A program made the position numbers and the translations under genes. 64,000 nucleotides of DNA, taken from positions 245,637-309,636 of the forward strand of contig CASGAP010000009.1 of assembly GCA_949299515.1 (NCBI GenBank), read 5' to 3'. The DNA is from an uncultured Desulfovibrionaceae bacterium (GTDB lineage Bacteria; Desulfobacterota; Desulfovibrionia; Desulfovibrionales; Desulfovibrionaceae). The notes beneath the pieces were generated by a model that did not search any database, had not been told where the DNA came from, and saw only the letters and a list, made by a program, of their open reading frames with translations. The first letter of the stretch is position 1; every line of letters begins with the position of its first letter. Shown here in pieces: positions 51,789 to 60,675 of the stretch.

Positions 51789-51799
51789 AAGAGGAAAAC

Positions 51800-52021
51800 A
51801 TGATTGAAGTAAGACTTTTTGCGACTCTGCGGGATAACAGGGAAAAAATATATTTTCTCCCTGCTGACAAGTTCAGATGCGCGCTGGATATATACGGATA
51901 TTTGGATATTCCGAAAGAAGAGGTCAGCACGCTTTTGATCAACGGGTTCCATAAAAAGCCGGAAGATGAAGTTAAAGATAATGATGTTGTTGCCTTGTTT
52001 CCCCCGGTGGGAGGAGGCTAA
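51800..52021 (+). CDS. moaD: MoaD/ThiS-family sulfur carrier
   Basis: 73 aa beta-grasp protein ending in PPVGGG; the C-terminal Gly-Gly is the site of adenylation and thiocarboxylation. It begins MIEVRLFATLRDNR, as in MoaD. With MoaE it supplies sulfur for molybdopterin; no moaE is in this window. AGAGGAAAAC ribosome site. First gene of the moaD-moeA run. Confidence 0.85.
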   Translation: MIEVRLFATLRDNREKIYFLPADKFRCALDIYGYLDIPKEEVSTLLINGFHKKPEDEVKDNDVVALFPPVGGG

Positions 52022-52038
52022 CAGGTACGGAGGCGAGT

Positions 52039-52755
52039 ATGCTTACCCGTTATGAGCGGCAGCGCATTTTGCCGGAAATAGGTGACAGCGGTCAGGAAAA
52101 GCTCAGCAAAGCCAAAGTGCTGGTAATCGGCTTCGGCGGTTTGGGAACGCCTGCTGCCACGTATTTGGCCGAAGCCGGCATAGGGCATTTGGAAATTGTG
52201 GATACGGATACGGTTTCCCTGACCAATCTGAACAGGCAGTATTTGTTTACCGAAAAGGACATTGATTCTTATAAGGCTCATGTGGCTGAACGGGTTATCG
52301 GCAGAATGAATGCCGAAATTTCCGTGCACGGCAAAGCCCAGCATATCGACGCAAGCCACATAGATACGGCAGTACGGGGTTTTGACGCGGTGGTCGACTG
52401 TGTGGACAGTTTGGAAACCCGCAAAATTGTGCATGATGCCTGCCTGAAACGGAATATTCCCTTGATTGAGGGCGGCATAGACGGATTTCACGGTTTTGTT
52501 GCCTGTATAAAAAAAGGGTTTCCCTGTCTGAACTGCATGGGATTTTTTTCCGGAAAGCAGAAGGAAACAACGCCCGTTTTGGGGGCTGTTGCAGGAATAA
52601 TCGGTTCCATGCAGGCTCTTGAAACAATTAAAATTCTTTTGCACATTGAGGATGTGCCGTTCGGAAAAATTTTGTATTACGACGCGAAACGGCAGGAGCT
52701 GGAGCAGGTGGATATTCCAGGCAATCCCGAATGTGTTTGCCATAAGGAGAGTTAA
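52039..52755 (+). CDS. moeB: MoeB/ThiF-family adenylyltransferase
   Basis: 238 aa E1-like enzyme: RYERQRILPEIG at the N-terminus, VIGFGGLGTPAATYLAEAG (nucleotide binding, about residues 30-48), DTDTVSLTNLNRQYLF, and zinc Cys pairs CLNC (about 171-174) and CVC near the C-terminus. It activates the C-terminal glycine of the MoaD partner encoded 17 bp upstream. Confidence 0.9.
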   Translation: MLTRYERQRILPEIGDSGQEKLSKAKVLVIGFGGLGTPAATYLAEAGIGHLEIVDTDTVSLTNLNRQYLFTEKDIDSYKAHVAERVIGRMNAEISVHGKAQHIDASHIDTAVRGFDAVVDCVDSLETRKIVHDACLKRNIPLIEGGIDGFHGFVACIKKGFPCLNCMGFFSGKQKETTPVLGAVAGIIGSMQALETIKILLHIEDVPFGKILYYDAKRQELEQVDIPGNPECVCHKES

Positions 52756-53244
52756 ATGGCTCAAGGTTTTACCCATTTTGACGAAAAGGGCAATGCCGTC
52801 ATGGTAGATGTTACGGATAAAAGCGTAACTGCCCGCACCGCTGTTGCCGAGGGCACCATATTGTGCAGCGAAGCCATCATTGAAGCGGTCTTGAGTCAGA
52901 ATATCAAAAAAGGCGACGTGCTCGGCGTTGCCCGCGTTGCCGGAATAATGGCGGTAAAGCAAACTTCGCAGCTTATTCCCATGTGTCATCCTTTGCTCAT
53001 TTCAAAAGTTTCCGTTGATTTTGAAATAGATAAGGAGCGCAGTGCCATAAAAGCCGTATGCACCGTGAAAATCGAAGGAAAAACAGGAGTGGAAATGGAG
53101 GCGCTTACCGGAGTGAACATAGCGCTTCTGACCATTTACGATATGTGCAAGGCTGTGGACAAGCGCATGGTGCTGACCGATATCCATTTGGTGGAAAAGC
53201 ACGGCGGCAAAAGCGCGGATTTTTATTTTGACGGGGCGAAATAA
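52756..53244 (+). CDS. moaC: Cyclic pyranopterin monophosphate synthase
   Basis: 162 aa. [22 protein letters not shown] (His in the active site), [13 protein letters not shown] and MCKAVDKRM are the MoaC signature blocks. It completes the first step of molybdopterin synthesis with MoaA. It starts directly after the moeB stop (zero gap), and moaA overlaps its stop by one base. Confidence 0.96.
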   Translation: MAQGFTHFDEKGNAVMVDVTDKSVTARTAVAEGTILCSEAIIEAVLSQNIKKGDVLGVARVAGIMAVKQTSQLIPMCHPLLISKVSVDFEIDKERSAIKAVCTVKIEGKTGVEMEALTGVNIALLTIYDMCKAVDKRMVLTDIHLVEKHGGKSADFYFDGAK

Positions 53245-54218
53245 TGCAGGACAGATTCGGAAGAACCATAGATTATATCCGTATTTCCGTTACGGACCGA
53301 TGTAATCTGCGCTGTGTGTACTGTATGCCGGAAAACGGCATTGAACTGTGCAAATGCGAAGAAGTGCTGCGCTATGAGGAGGTTATCCGCCTGTGCCGTA
53401 TTTTTGCCAAGCTTGGTACCAAAAAAATAAAAATTACCGGCGGAGAAGCCTTGGTGCGCAAAGACGCACTCAATCTTATCCGCGTAATTAAAGGCATAGA
53501 CGGCATTGAACAGGTAACGCTGACGACAAACGGTATCTTGCTCGGCGACTATATTGACGAACTTGCGCAGATCGGCATAGACGGCATCAATATCAGCATT
53601 GATAGCCTGAACAGGGAAGAATTTAAAAAAATCACCAGGGTAGGCGATGTGGACAAAGTCAAGGCAAGTCTTGCCAAAGCCCTGCGTTATCCGCAGCTGA
53701 AACTGAAAATAAACTGTGTTCCCTGTGACGGGGATAAGCAGGATTTGCTGGAATTGGTCGCCCTTGCCCAGGATAATGCCGTGCACGTGCGGTTTATCGA
53801 AATGATGCCCATAGGCGAAGGGAAAAATTTTAAGTTTTTGAGCGAAGACAGCATTAAAGCCATGATAGAAGAACGCTACGGCAGGCTTGAACCGTATGAC
53901 GCAAAACTCGGAAACGGGCCCAGCCATTATTTTTCTTTGTCGGGATTTCAGGGGAAAATCGGGTTTATCAGCGCTATTTCGCATAAATTCTGTCATGAGT
54001 GCAACAGAATTCGGCTGACGTGCACGGGCTATCTGAAAACCTGCCTGCAGTATGATATCGGCGTGGATTTGCGGGAAAGAATCCGCAGCGGGGCAAGCGA
54101 TGCCATGCTTGAAGAAGCAATAGCCGCGGCCGTGCTTGCCAAACCTATGGAACACAGTTTTCTGCAGAAAAACATCGTAAGCGAAGAGCAGGGCAAAATG
54201 GCTGCCATCGGAGGATAA
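53244..54218 (+). CDS. moaA: GTP 3',8-cyclase
   Basis: 324 aa radical SAM enzyme. N-terminal cluster CNLRCVYC (about residues 16-23) in DYIRISVTDRCNLRC; KITGGEALVRKD; C-terminal cluster CHECNRIRLTC plus a third Cys (CLQ). It ends in the conserved Gly-Gly tail. It makes 3',8-cyclo-GTP from GTP. The start overlaps moaC at TAATG. Confidence 0.96.
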   Translation: MQDRFGRTIDYIRISVTDRCNLRCVYCMPENGIELCKCEEVLRYEEVIRLCRIFAKLGTKKIKITGGEALVRKDALNLIRVIKGIDGIEQVTLTTNGILLGDYIDELAQIGIDGINISIDSLNREEFKKITRVGDVDKVKASLAKALRYPQLKLKINCVPCDGDKQDLLELVALAQDNAVHVRFIEMMPIGEGKNFKFLSEDSIKAMIEERYGRLEPYDAKLGNGPSHYFSLSGFQGKIGFISAISHKFCHECNRIRLTCTGYLKTCLQYDIGVDLRERIRSGASDAMLEEAIAAAVLAKPMEHSFLQKNIVSEEQGKMAAIGG

Positions 54219-54710
54219 ATGAAACGTGTTGCGATAATAACGGCCAGCGACAGCGGCTACAGCGGCGCCAGAGAAGATAAAAGCGCGCCGGTTATTGAGG
54301 AGATAGTGCAGAAGCAGGGCTATGAAGTGGTTAAAAAGCTGCTTTTGCCCGACGACCGGGAAATGCTCGCGGCTGCCATGCGGGAAATTGCCGACAGCGG
54401 CGGGGCTGATTTGATACTGACAACGGGCGGAACGGGGTTTTCGCCGCGTGACGTAATGCCGGAGGCTACGCTGTCCGTGGCCGAACGCACGGTGCCCGGC
54501 ATTCCCGAAGCCATGCGTGCCTACAGTATGCAGTTTACCAAACGCGCCATGCTTTCAAGGGCTGCCGCGGGCATACGCAAAAAAACGCTTATTATCAATA
54601 TGCCCGGTTCTCCCAAGGCCGTGCGCGAATGTTTGGAATATATTATTTCCGAACTGGATCACGGTTTGGAAATTTTGCTGGGCGAAGCAGGCAATTGTGC
54701 AAGAAAATAA
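54219..54710 (+). CDS. mogA: Molybdopterin adenylyltransferase (MogA/MoaB family)
   Basis: 163 aa. ITASDSGYSGAREDKS at the N-terminus and TTGGTGFSPRDVMPEAT (about residues 68-84) are typical, as is MPGSPKAV near the C-terminus. It adenylates molybdopterin before metal insertion by MoeA. Zero gap after moaA. MogA and MoaB cannot be separated with certainty by eye. Confidence 0.93.
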   Translation: MKRVAIITASDSGYSGAREDKSAPVIEEIVQKQGYEVVKKLLLPDDREMLAAAMREIADSGGADLILTTGGTGFSPRDVMPEATLSVAERTVPGIPEAMRAYSMQFTKRAMLSRAAAGIRKKTLIINMPGSPKAVRECLEYIISELDHGLEILLGEAGNCARK

Positions 54711-54730
54711 TCAAAAAGCAGGATAGATTT

Positions 54731-55168
54731 ATGGGAAAAGTTATTTCTACTAATATCAGCGAAATACGCGGCATTCAGAAACATAACGTGGGCAGGGTGA
54801 AGCTTGTTGAAGATTACGGCATTGAAAATGATGCCCATGCCGGAAAATGGCACAGGCAGGTCAGCCTTTTGTCCCATGAAAAAATCGAAGCGTTCCGTGC
54901 CAGAGGCGCAGAAGTCAAAGACGGCGCCTTTGGGGAAAATATCGTGGTTTCCGGCATTGATTTCAAAAGTCTGCCTGTGGGAACGCGGTTTAAATGCAAC
55001 GACGTTATTCTTGAAATGACGCAGATAGGCAAGGAATGTCATCACGGCTGTGAAATTTTCCAAAAAATGGGTGACTGCATTATGCCCCGCGAAGGCGTGT
55101 TTGCAAAAATCATCCGCGGCGGAGAAATAGCGGTCGGCGATGAAATGACCATACTTGAAGAAAACTAG
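54731..55168 (+). CDS. MOSC domain protein
   Basis: 145 aa single MOSC domain. EDYGIENDAHAGKWHRQVSL, GAFGENIVVSGI and IGKECHHGCEIF, with the conserved Cys, fit the family. MOSC proteins handle sulfur-bearing molybdenum cofactor; small stand-alone ones are often next to mogA/moaC and may carry or modify cofactor. Start ATG 54731 chosen because homologues begin there. Part of the cofactor operon. Confidence 0.9.
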   Translation: MGKVISTNISEIRGIQKHNVGRVKLVEDYGIENDAHAGKWHRQVSLLSHEKIEAFRARGAEVKDGAFGENIVVSGIDFKSLPVGTRFKCNDVILEMTQIGKECHHGCEIFQKMGDCIMPREGVFAKIIRGGEIAVGDEMTILEEN

Positions 55169-55178
55169 GAGAGATTGC

Positions 55179-55997
55179 ATGAAAAAACTTGTTTTGTCAC
55201 TTGTTATGGCTGTGCTGTGCGCCGTGCCGGCACTTGCCAAAGACGACAGCGTGCTGAAAATGGCTACGACCACAAGCACCGCCGATACCGGCCTTCTTGA
55301 TTATTTGGCTCCCATCTTCAAAAAAGATACGGGCTATACGCTGGAATACGTGTCCGTCGGCACGGGTGCTGCCCTTGCCCTCGGCCAGAACGGCGATGTG
55401 GACGTGGTTTTGGTGCACGCCAAAGCCAGTGAAGAAAAATTTGTGGCAGAAGGCTACGGTGTAGAGCGTTTTGAAGTTATGTACAATGATTTCATCATCG
55501 TAGGTCCTAAAGGCATATTGCCCTATTCAACGGACATTAAAGCCACGCTTGGTCAGGTTTATGACAAAAAGCTGAACTGGATCAGCCGCGGCGACGATTC
55601 CGGTACCGACAAAAAAGAGAAATCCGTTTGGAAAGCTCTTGGCATCGATCCCAGCAAAAACCCCAATTACAAAGAATCCGGCTCCGGCATGGGCTCAAGC
55701 CTTTCCATGGCTGACGAGCTCAAAGCCCTTATCCTGACTGACCGCGGCACGTATCTGAAAATGAAGTCCGATGCCTCCGTAAAGCTTGATTTGGACATTA
55801 TCTGCGAAAAAGCTCCGGATCTTTTGAACCAGTATGGGGTTATTGCCGTAAATCCGCAAAAATATCCCGATACCAACATCAAAGCCGCAAACGCGTTTAT
55901 TGATTGGATTTGCTCCGAAAGAGTGCAGAAACTTATTGCCGAATTCGGCGTTGATAAATACGGACAGGCTCTGTTTGTTCCCAATGCTAAAAAATAA
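55179..55997 (+). CDS. tupA: Tungstate ABC transporter, periplasmic binding protein
   Basis: 272 aa with a clear signal peptide (MKKLVLSLVMAVLCAVPALA, cleavage after ALA). The mature start carries ATTTSTADTGLLD, the oxyanion-binding TTTS motif of the TupA family. It then has EYVSVGTGAALALGQNGDVD and SGSGMGSSL. TupA binds tungstate very tightly and discriminates against molybdate. AGGAGAG ribosome site; 10 bp after the MOSC gene. Confidence 0.93.
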   Translation: MKKLVLSLVMAVLCAVPALAKDDSVLKMATTTSTADTGLLDYLAPIFKKDTGYTLEYVSVGTGAALALGQNGDVDVVLVHAKASEEKFVAEGYGVERFEVMYNDFIIVGPKGILPYSTDIKATLGQVYDKKLNWISRGDDSGTDKKEKSVWKALGIDPSKNPNYKESGSGMGSSLSMADELKALILTDRGTYLKMKSDASVKLDLDIICEKAPDLLNQYGVIAVNPQKYPDTNIKAANAFIDWICSERVQKLIAEFGVDKYGQALFVPNAKK

Positions 55998-56008
55998 TTA
56001 GGCTTTTT

Positions 56009-56701
56009 ATGGCGGAAATGGTATTTGAATTCATCGGTCTGCTAAACGGCGTCGGCGCGTTTCACGCGATTTACGTAACACTGCTTATGGCATTTGTGTC
56101 TACGTCCATATCCACGTGTCTCGGCGTCTGTTTCGGGCTGCTGCTCGAAAAATACCATTTCCCCTGCAAAAAGCTTGTTCTGCGCATAAATAAAACCCTT
56201 ATGGGCGTACCGCCCGTCGTTATCGGGCTGGTGGTGTATTTTTTGATTATGCGGCGCGGGCCTTTGGGGGCGTGGGAGCTTTTGTTCACCATTCCCGGCA
56301 TGGTTATCGCACAGGTGCTTATCATAACCCCTATCATTACGGGTATGGTGTACACCGTGGCGGAACGGCAGGCGCCGCAAATACGTGCTTTTGCCAAGAG
56401 TATGGGCGCCAATGAAAAGCAGTCGTTTTGGCTGGTGGTGCGCGAACTGAAAACAGAAATGTATTTTGCCGTCATTACCGGGTTTGGCCGCTCAATCAGC
56501 GAAGTTGGGTCGGTTATGCTTGTGGGCGGCAATATCAAGGAAAGCACGCGTACCATGACGACGGCCATATCCCTGCTGAAAAGCCAGGGTATTTTTACGG
56601 AAGGAATTTTTTTGGGAGTGGTATTGCTGCTGATTTCTTTTACCCTGCAGCTGCTTGTGGATTATTTCCGAAAGGAAGAGTGCGTGCATGAAAATTTCTG
56701 A
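56009..56701 (+). CDS. tupB: Tungstate ABC transporter permease
   Basis: 230 aa with five to six membrane helices. The cytoplasmic docking loop is RAFAKSMGANEKQSFWLVVRE, split at about residues 128-148, and GFGRSISEVGSVMLVGGNI follows. This is the TupB pattern (CysT/ModB superfamily). It lies 11 bp after tupA and overlaps tupC by 14 bp. Confidence 0.92.
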   Translation: MAEMVFEFIGLLNGVGAFHAIYVTLLMAFVSTSISTCLGVCFGLLLEKYHFPCKKLVLRINKTLMGVPPVVIGLVVYFLIMRRGPLGAWELLFTIPGMVIAQVLIITPIITGMVYTVAERQAPQIRAFAKSMGANEKQSFWLVVRELKTEMYFAVITGFGRSISEVGSVMLVGGNIKESTRTMTTAISLLKSQGIFTEGIFLGVVLLLISFTLQLLVDYFRKEECVHENF

Positions 56702-57371
56702 TTTGCGGGCAGTTTTGGGGGATTTTACCCTGCATATTGACAGTGTGCGCCTTGCGGAAAACCGCATTCATGCTTTTGTCGGTTCCAACGGCTGCGGCAA
56801 ATCCACGCTGGCGAAAATCATTATGGGAATTTTGCCCTACGAAAAGGGCGTACTGGATTTTGAAGGCCTGCAGATTCACGATGTTATTTTGGCATCGCAG
56901 AAACCTTATATGCTGCGGGATACGGTTTTTGAAAATATCGTCTATCCGCTGAAAGTCCGCGGTATGGCTGTCTGCGAGCAGGATATTGACGGGTATTTAG
57001 ACGAGTTCGGCATTTTGGATAAAAAATTTGAATACGCGCGCCAGCTTTCCAGCGGACAGCAGCAGAAAGTTTCCATTGTTCGGACGCTTATCGCAAAACC
57101 TAAATTTGTCATTATTGACGAAAGTCTGTCCAATTTGGACATTGAAAGCATACGCATTGCAAAAAATATGATTATGCGTCTGCACAAAGAGCACTGCTCA
57201 ACCTTTGTGCTGATAAGCCACCAGGTTGCAAGCATTGCCGATATGGTGCACGAATACCATTTTTTCGATAAAGGAAGGCATATTCTTTCCTGTGATTTGG
57301 AAGGGCTGAAGCAGAGCAGCCATGAAAAAATCCGATATTACATGAAATTGCAGGGATTGCTGCAGAGGTAG
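56688..57371 (+). CDS. tupC: Tungstate ABC transporter ATPase
   Basis: 227 aa. Walker A GSNGCGKST (about residues 34-42), signature LSSGQQQKVSIVRTL and Walker B FVIIDES. It energises tungstate uptake through TupB. Start ATG 56688 inside the end of tupB, with AAAGGAAGAG upstream. Confidence 0.92.
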   Translation: MKISDLRAVLGDFTLHIDSVRLAENRIHAFVGSNGCGKSTLAKIIMGILPYEKGVLDFEGLQIHDVILASQKPYMLRDTVFENIVYPLKVRGMAVCEQDIDGYLDEFGILDKKFEYARQLSSGQQQKVSIVRTLIAKPKFVIIDESLSNLDIESIRIAKNMIMRLHKEHCSTFVLISHQVASIADMVHEYHFFDKGRHILSCDLEGLKQSSHEKIRYYMKLQGLLQR

Positions 57372-57377
57372 AATGCT

Positions 57378-58607
57378 ATGCACTTGTTAACCGTAGATAC
57401 GCTGGAGCAGGCTCAGGATAAAATTTTTGCCTGTCTGGCGAAAAAAGAACAGAAAACCGAAAAAAAAACGCTGACCGAGGCGTTTCAGCATATATTGGCC
57501 GAAGACGTGTATGCGCCCTTTGCCGTGCCGCATTTCAGGCGTTCCGCGGTGGACGGGTATGCCGTCAATGCGCAGGATACTGTAGGAGCCGGGGAAAGCA
57601 TACCCGCATTTTTAAAAGTGCTTGGCGCTGTCGAAATGGGAGAAGAAAACAAGTATCGCATAGGCCGCGGCGAATGTGTGTATGTGCCGACGGGCGGAAT
57701 GCTGCCCGAAGGCGCCGATGCCATGGTTATGCTAGAATATACCGAAAAATTCAGTGCAGACGAAATTGCCTGCTATCAAAATGTCAGCCATAAAAATTCC
57801 GTGGTGGAAATCGGCGAAGATATTCAGGATAAATCCCTGGTGCTGAAGAAAGGAACAGTGCTGCGGCCCCATGAAATCGGCGTGCTTGCGGCTTTGGGAT
57901 ATGCGGAAGTTTTGGTTTATGCCAAGCCTGTGCTTGCCATTGTTTCGCTTGGTGACGAGCTTTTGCACGCGGGCGAGCCTTTGCGGCAGGGTAAAATCTA
58001 TGATATTAATACATATGGGCTGTATGCGCAGGCGTTGAAGTTCGGTTTCAGCGTTAAGGAAGTCAGGCATATAAAAGATGACAGAAATGCCATTTCCGAA
58101 GTGCTGCACAGACTGGTGCGCGAAGCGGATATTCTTTGCGTTTCGGGAGGCAGTTCCCAGGGAGAAAAGGATTTTACCGCCGCATTGCTCGGTGAGGTTT
58201 CCACAACGGGGGTATTGACGCACGGTATTGCCATAAAACCCGGAAAACCCACCATTACGGCGTATAACGAAACAACGCGGTGTCTGCTTCTCGGTCTTCC
58301 GGGCCATCCTGTAGCGGCCATGCTGCTGTTTGAACTTTTGGCGGTTTGCGTGTATAGGAAAATATGGAATACCGAAAAGCCCGTGTGCGTAACGGCAAAA
58401 ATGGCCTGCAATTTTCCGAGTGCCGACGGCAGGCTGACCTGCCAGCTGGTGCAGCTTGCATGGAACGGGGCTGGGTATACGGCATATCCGATTTTCGGCA
58501 AATCCGGACTTATTTCTTCCCTTGCCAAAGCGCATGGCTATATTTTGGTGGATATGAACAGCGAAGGCATACAAAAAGGCGAAGAAGCAGCAGTATATTT
58601 AGTATAG
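57378..58607 (+). CDS. moeA: Molybdopterin molybdenumtransferase MoeA
   Basis: 409 aa, standard MoeA length. Signatures: PHFRRSAVDGYAV (about residues 54-66), MLPEGADAMVMLEY, SGGSSQGEKDF (about 257-267) and LLGLPGHPVAAMLLF (about 300-314). It inserts the metal into adenylated molybdopterin. It is the first of two adjacent moeA genes; paired MoeA proteins are thought to split molybdenum and tungsten insertion. Confidence 0.93.
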   Translation: MHLLTVDTLEQAQDKIFACLAKKEQKTEKKTLTEAFQHILAEDVYAPFAVPHFRRSAVDGYAVNAQDTVGAGESIPAFLKVLGAVEMGEENKYRIGRGECVYVPTGGMLPEGADAMVMLEYTEKFSADEIACYQNVSHKNSVVEIGEDIQDKSLVLKKGTVLRPHEIGVLAALGYAEVLVYAKPVLAIVSLGDELLHAGEPLRQGKIYDINTYGLYAQALKFGFSVKEVRHIKDDRNAISEVLHRLVREADILCVSGGSSQGEKDFTAALLGEVSTTGVLTHGIAIKPGKPTITAYNETTRCLLLGLPGHPVAAMLLFELLAVCVYRKIWNTEKPVCVTAKMACNFPSADGRLTCQLVQLAWNGAGYTAYPIFGKSGLISSLAKAHGYILVDMNSEGIQKGEEAAVYLV

Positions 58608-58614
58608 GTGCGAT

Positions 58615-60525
58615 ATGGCTAAGAGAAATTTATATTTGAAAGTCCTTCCCGTTGAGGAGGCTCTGGAAACATATTTTGCGGCAATTAAGGAACGGGTGCG
58701 GATATGCACGGAAATTGTTCCGGTTATTCATGCGTTGGGAAGAATTACCGTATCGGCTGTTTATGCCAAATATAATTCGCCGCTGTATAATTCCGCGGCC
58801 ATGGACGGTGTGGCCGTTGTGGCTGCCAATACTAAGGAAGCCTGTGATTTTAAGCCTCTTGTGCTGAAAAAAGACGATTATTATGTCGTGGATACGGGTG
58901 ACCCCATAAAAGAGCCTTTTGATGCCGTGATTATGGCTGAAGATTTGATTGAAGCGGAAGACGGTGAAATAAAAATTACCGAGCCTGCCTCAAGCTGGCA
59001 GCACGTGCGGCCCGTGGGCGAAGATATCGTTGCGCACGAATTGATTTTGACCAGCAACCATAAAATCCGTCCCATTGATATCGGCGTGCTGCTTTCCGCA
59101 GGCATTACGGAAATTGAAGTGTATAAACGGCTTGATGTGGCAATTTTTGCTACGGGTACGGAAATTATCGAACCAACGGCGCAGATAGAGGAAGGCTCCA
59201 TTATCGAGTCCAATTCCCGAATGTTTGAAGGTTTGGTTACGGAGCAGGGAGCGGCGGCGCACAGGCTGGGTATTTTGAAAGACGATTATGCCCTTATACG
59301 CAATGCCGTTAAAGACGCAGCGGAAAAATATGATTTCGTTTTGGTAAATGCCGGTTCCAGCGCAGGTACGGAAGATTTTACCGTTCATGTTCTGCGCGAA
59401 CTCGGCGAAGTTTTTGTGCACGGCGTTGCCATAAAACCCGGTAAGCCTGTTATTTTGGGCATGGTAGGCAATACGCCAGTTGTCGGACTGCCGGGGTATC
59501 CTGTATCGGCTTATGTTTGCTATCAGAATTTTGTGCGGCCGCTTATTGATTTTCTGCAAAACGCTCCGTCTGCACAGTCGGAAACCGTGCAGGCTTTTCT
59601 TTCCAAACGGCTCGTGTCCAGCCTGAAGCATAAGGAATATGTTCGGGTAAAGGTCGGCATGGTGGACAATAAAATCATTGCTACGCCCCTTGCCAGAGGC
59701 GCAGGAGCGGCCATGAGTTTGGTGCGTGCGGACGGTTTTTGCGTTATCGAGCAAAATCAGGAAGGTCTTGATGCAGGCGATAAAGTGACTGTCGAGCTTT
59801 GCAGGTCTGTGCAGGAAATAGAAAATACCGTGGTTTCCATCGGCAGCCATGATTTGATTTTGGATATTATTGCGGATATGCTGCCCAATAAATTTAAAAA
59901 TATGTATTTGTCCAGCAGTCATGTGGGAAGTTTGGCCGGGCTTATGGCGCTGAAACGCGGCGAGGCGCATATTGCTCCGATTCATTTGCTTGATGAGGCT
60001 ACGGGAACATACAATATCCCCATGCTTAAAAAAATGTTTACGGATTTATGCCGGCCCATGGCGCTCATCAAGGGCGTACAACGCGTGCAGGGAATTATTG
60101 TTCCCAAAGGAAATCCCAAGCAAATTCAAAAAGTTGAGGATATTGTTAAACACCGTTTCGTAAACAGGCAGTTCGGTGCGGGCACACGCGTGCTTTTTGA
60201 TTATCTGCTTAAACAAAAAGGGATTGCGGCAAAGGATATTGCCGGATATGACAAAGAAGCTTCTACACATATGGCTGTTGCCGCATTGGTGCAGAGCGGC
60301 GCAGCGGACTGCGGCATGGGTATTGAATCCGCGGCACGGGCCATGGATTTGGATTTTGTGGCGGTAGGACATGAAGAGTATGATTTTGCCATTGAAAAAA
60401 GCAATTTGGAACTGCCCCATATTCAGGCGTTTATTGAAGTTCTGAAAAGTGATGAGTTTCAACGGAAAGTACGGCAGATGGGTGGCTACGAGTTTCCGCA
60501 GTGCGGTGAAATTGTGCTGCTGTAA
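58615..60525 (+). CDS. moeA: MoeA fused to a PBP-like domain
   Basis: 636 aa. Residues 1-400 are a second MoeA (SAAMDGVAVVAANT, NAGSSAGTEDFTV, GLPGYPVSAYVCY). Residues about 405-636 are a periplasmic-binding-protein-like domain (SIGSHDLILDIIADMLP, GEAHIAPIHLLDEATGTYN, FVNRQFGAGTRVLFDYLL) with no signal peptide, so it works in the cytoplasm and presumably binds the oxyanion or regulates metal insertion. This fusion is known in sulfate reducers and archaea. It lies 7 bp after moeA and ends the operon. Confidence 0.92.
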   Translation: MAKRNLYLKVLPVEEALETYFAAIKERVRICTEIVPVIHALGRITVSAVYAKYNSPLYNSAAMDGVAVVAANTKEACDFKPLVLKKDDYYVVDTGDPIKEPFDAVIMAEDLIEAEDGEIKITEPASSWQHVRPVGEDIVAHELILTSNHKIRPIDIGVLLSAGITEIEVYKRLDVAIFATGTEIIEPTAQIEEGSIIESNSRMFEGLVTEQGAAAHRLGILKDDYALIRNAVKDAAEKYDFVLVNAGSSAGTEDFTVHVLRELGEVFVHGVAIKPGKPVILGMVGNTPVVGLPGYPVSAYVCYQNFVRPLIDFLQNAPSAQSETVQAFLSKRLVSSLKHKEYVRVKVGMVDNKIIATPLARGAGAAMSLVRADGFCVIEQNQEGLDAGDKVTVELCRSVQEIENTVVSIGSHDLILDIIADMLPNKFKNMYLSSSHVGSLAGLMALKRGEAHIAPIHLLDEATGTYNIPMLKKMFTDLCRPMALIKGVQRVQGIIVPKGNPKQIQKVEDIVKHRFVNRQFGAGTRVLFDYLLKQKGIAAKDIAGYDKEASTHMAVAALVQSGAADCGMGIESAARAMDLDFVAVGHEEYDFAIEKSNLELPHIQAFIEVLKSDEFQRKVRQMGGYEFPQCGEIVLL

Positions 60526-60554
60526 GGTAGTTTTGTCAGTTAATCGTTGTTAAT

Positions 60555-60584
60555 AAAAGCCATGCATAGAGCATGGCTTTTTTG
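60555..60584 (+). terminator. Terminator of the tungsten/molybdopterin operon
   Basis: AAAAGCCATGC and GCATGGCTTTT around a 5-nt loop, then T. Confidence 0.92.
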
Positions 60585-60675
60585 TGGGAAATTTTATATG
60601 ATAATAGATAAAAATTTCTTATTTATATATTTATTTTATAATATAGTATATAAAATTTCTATAAAAGGTTAGAAT

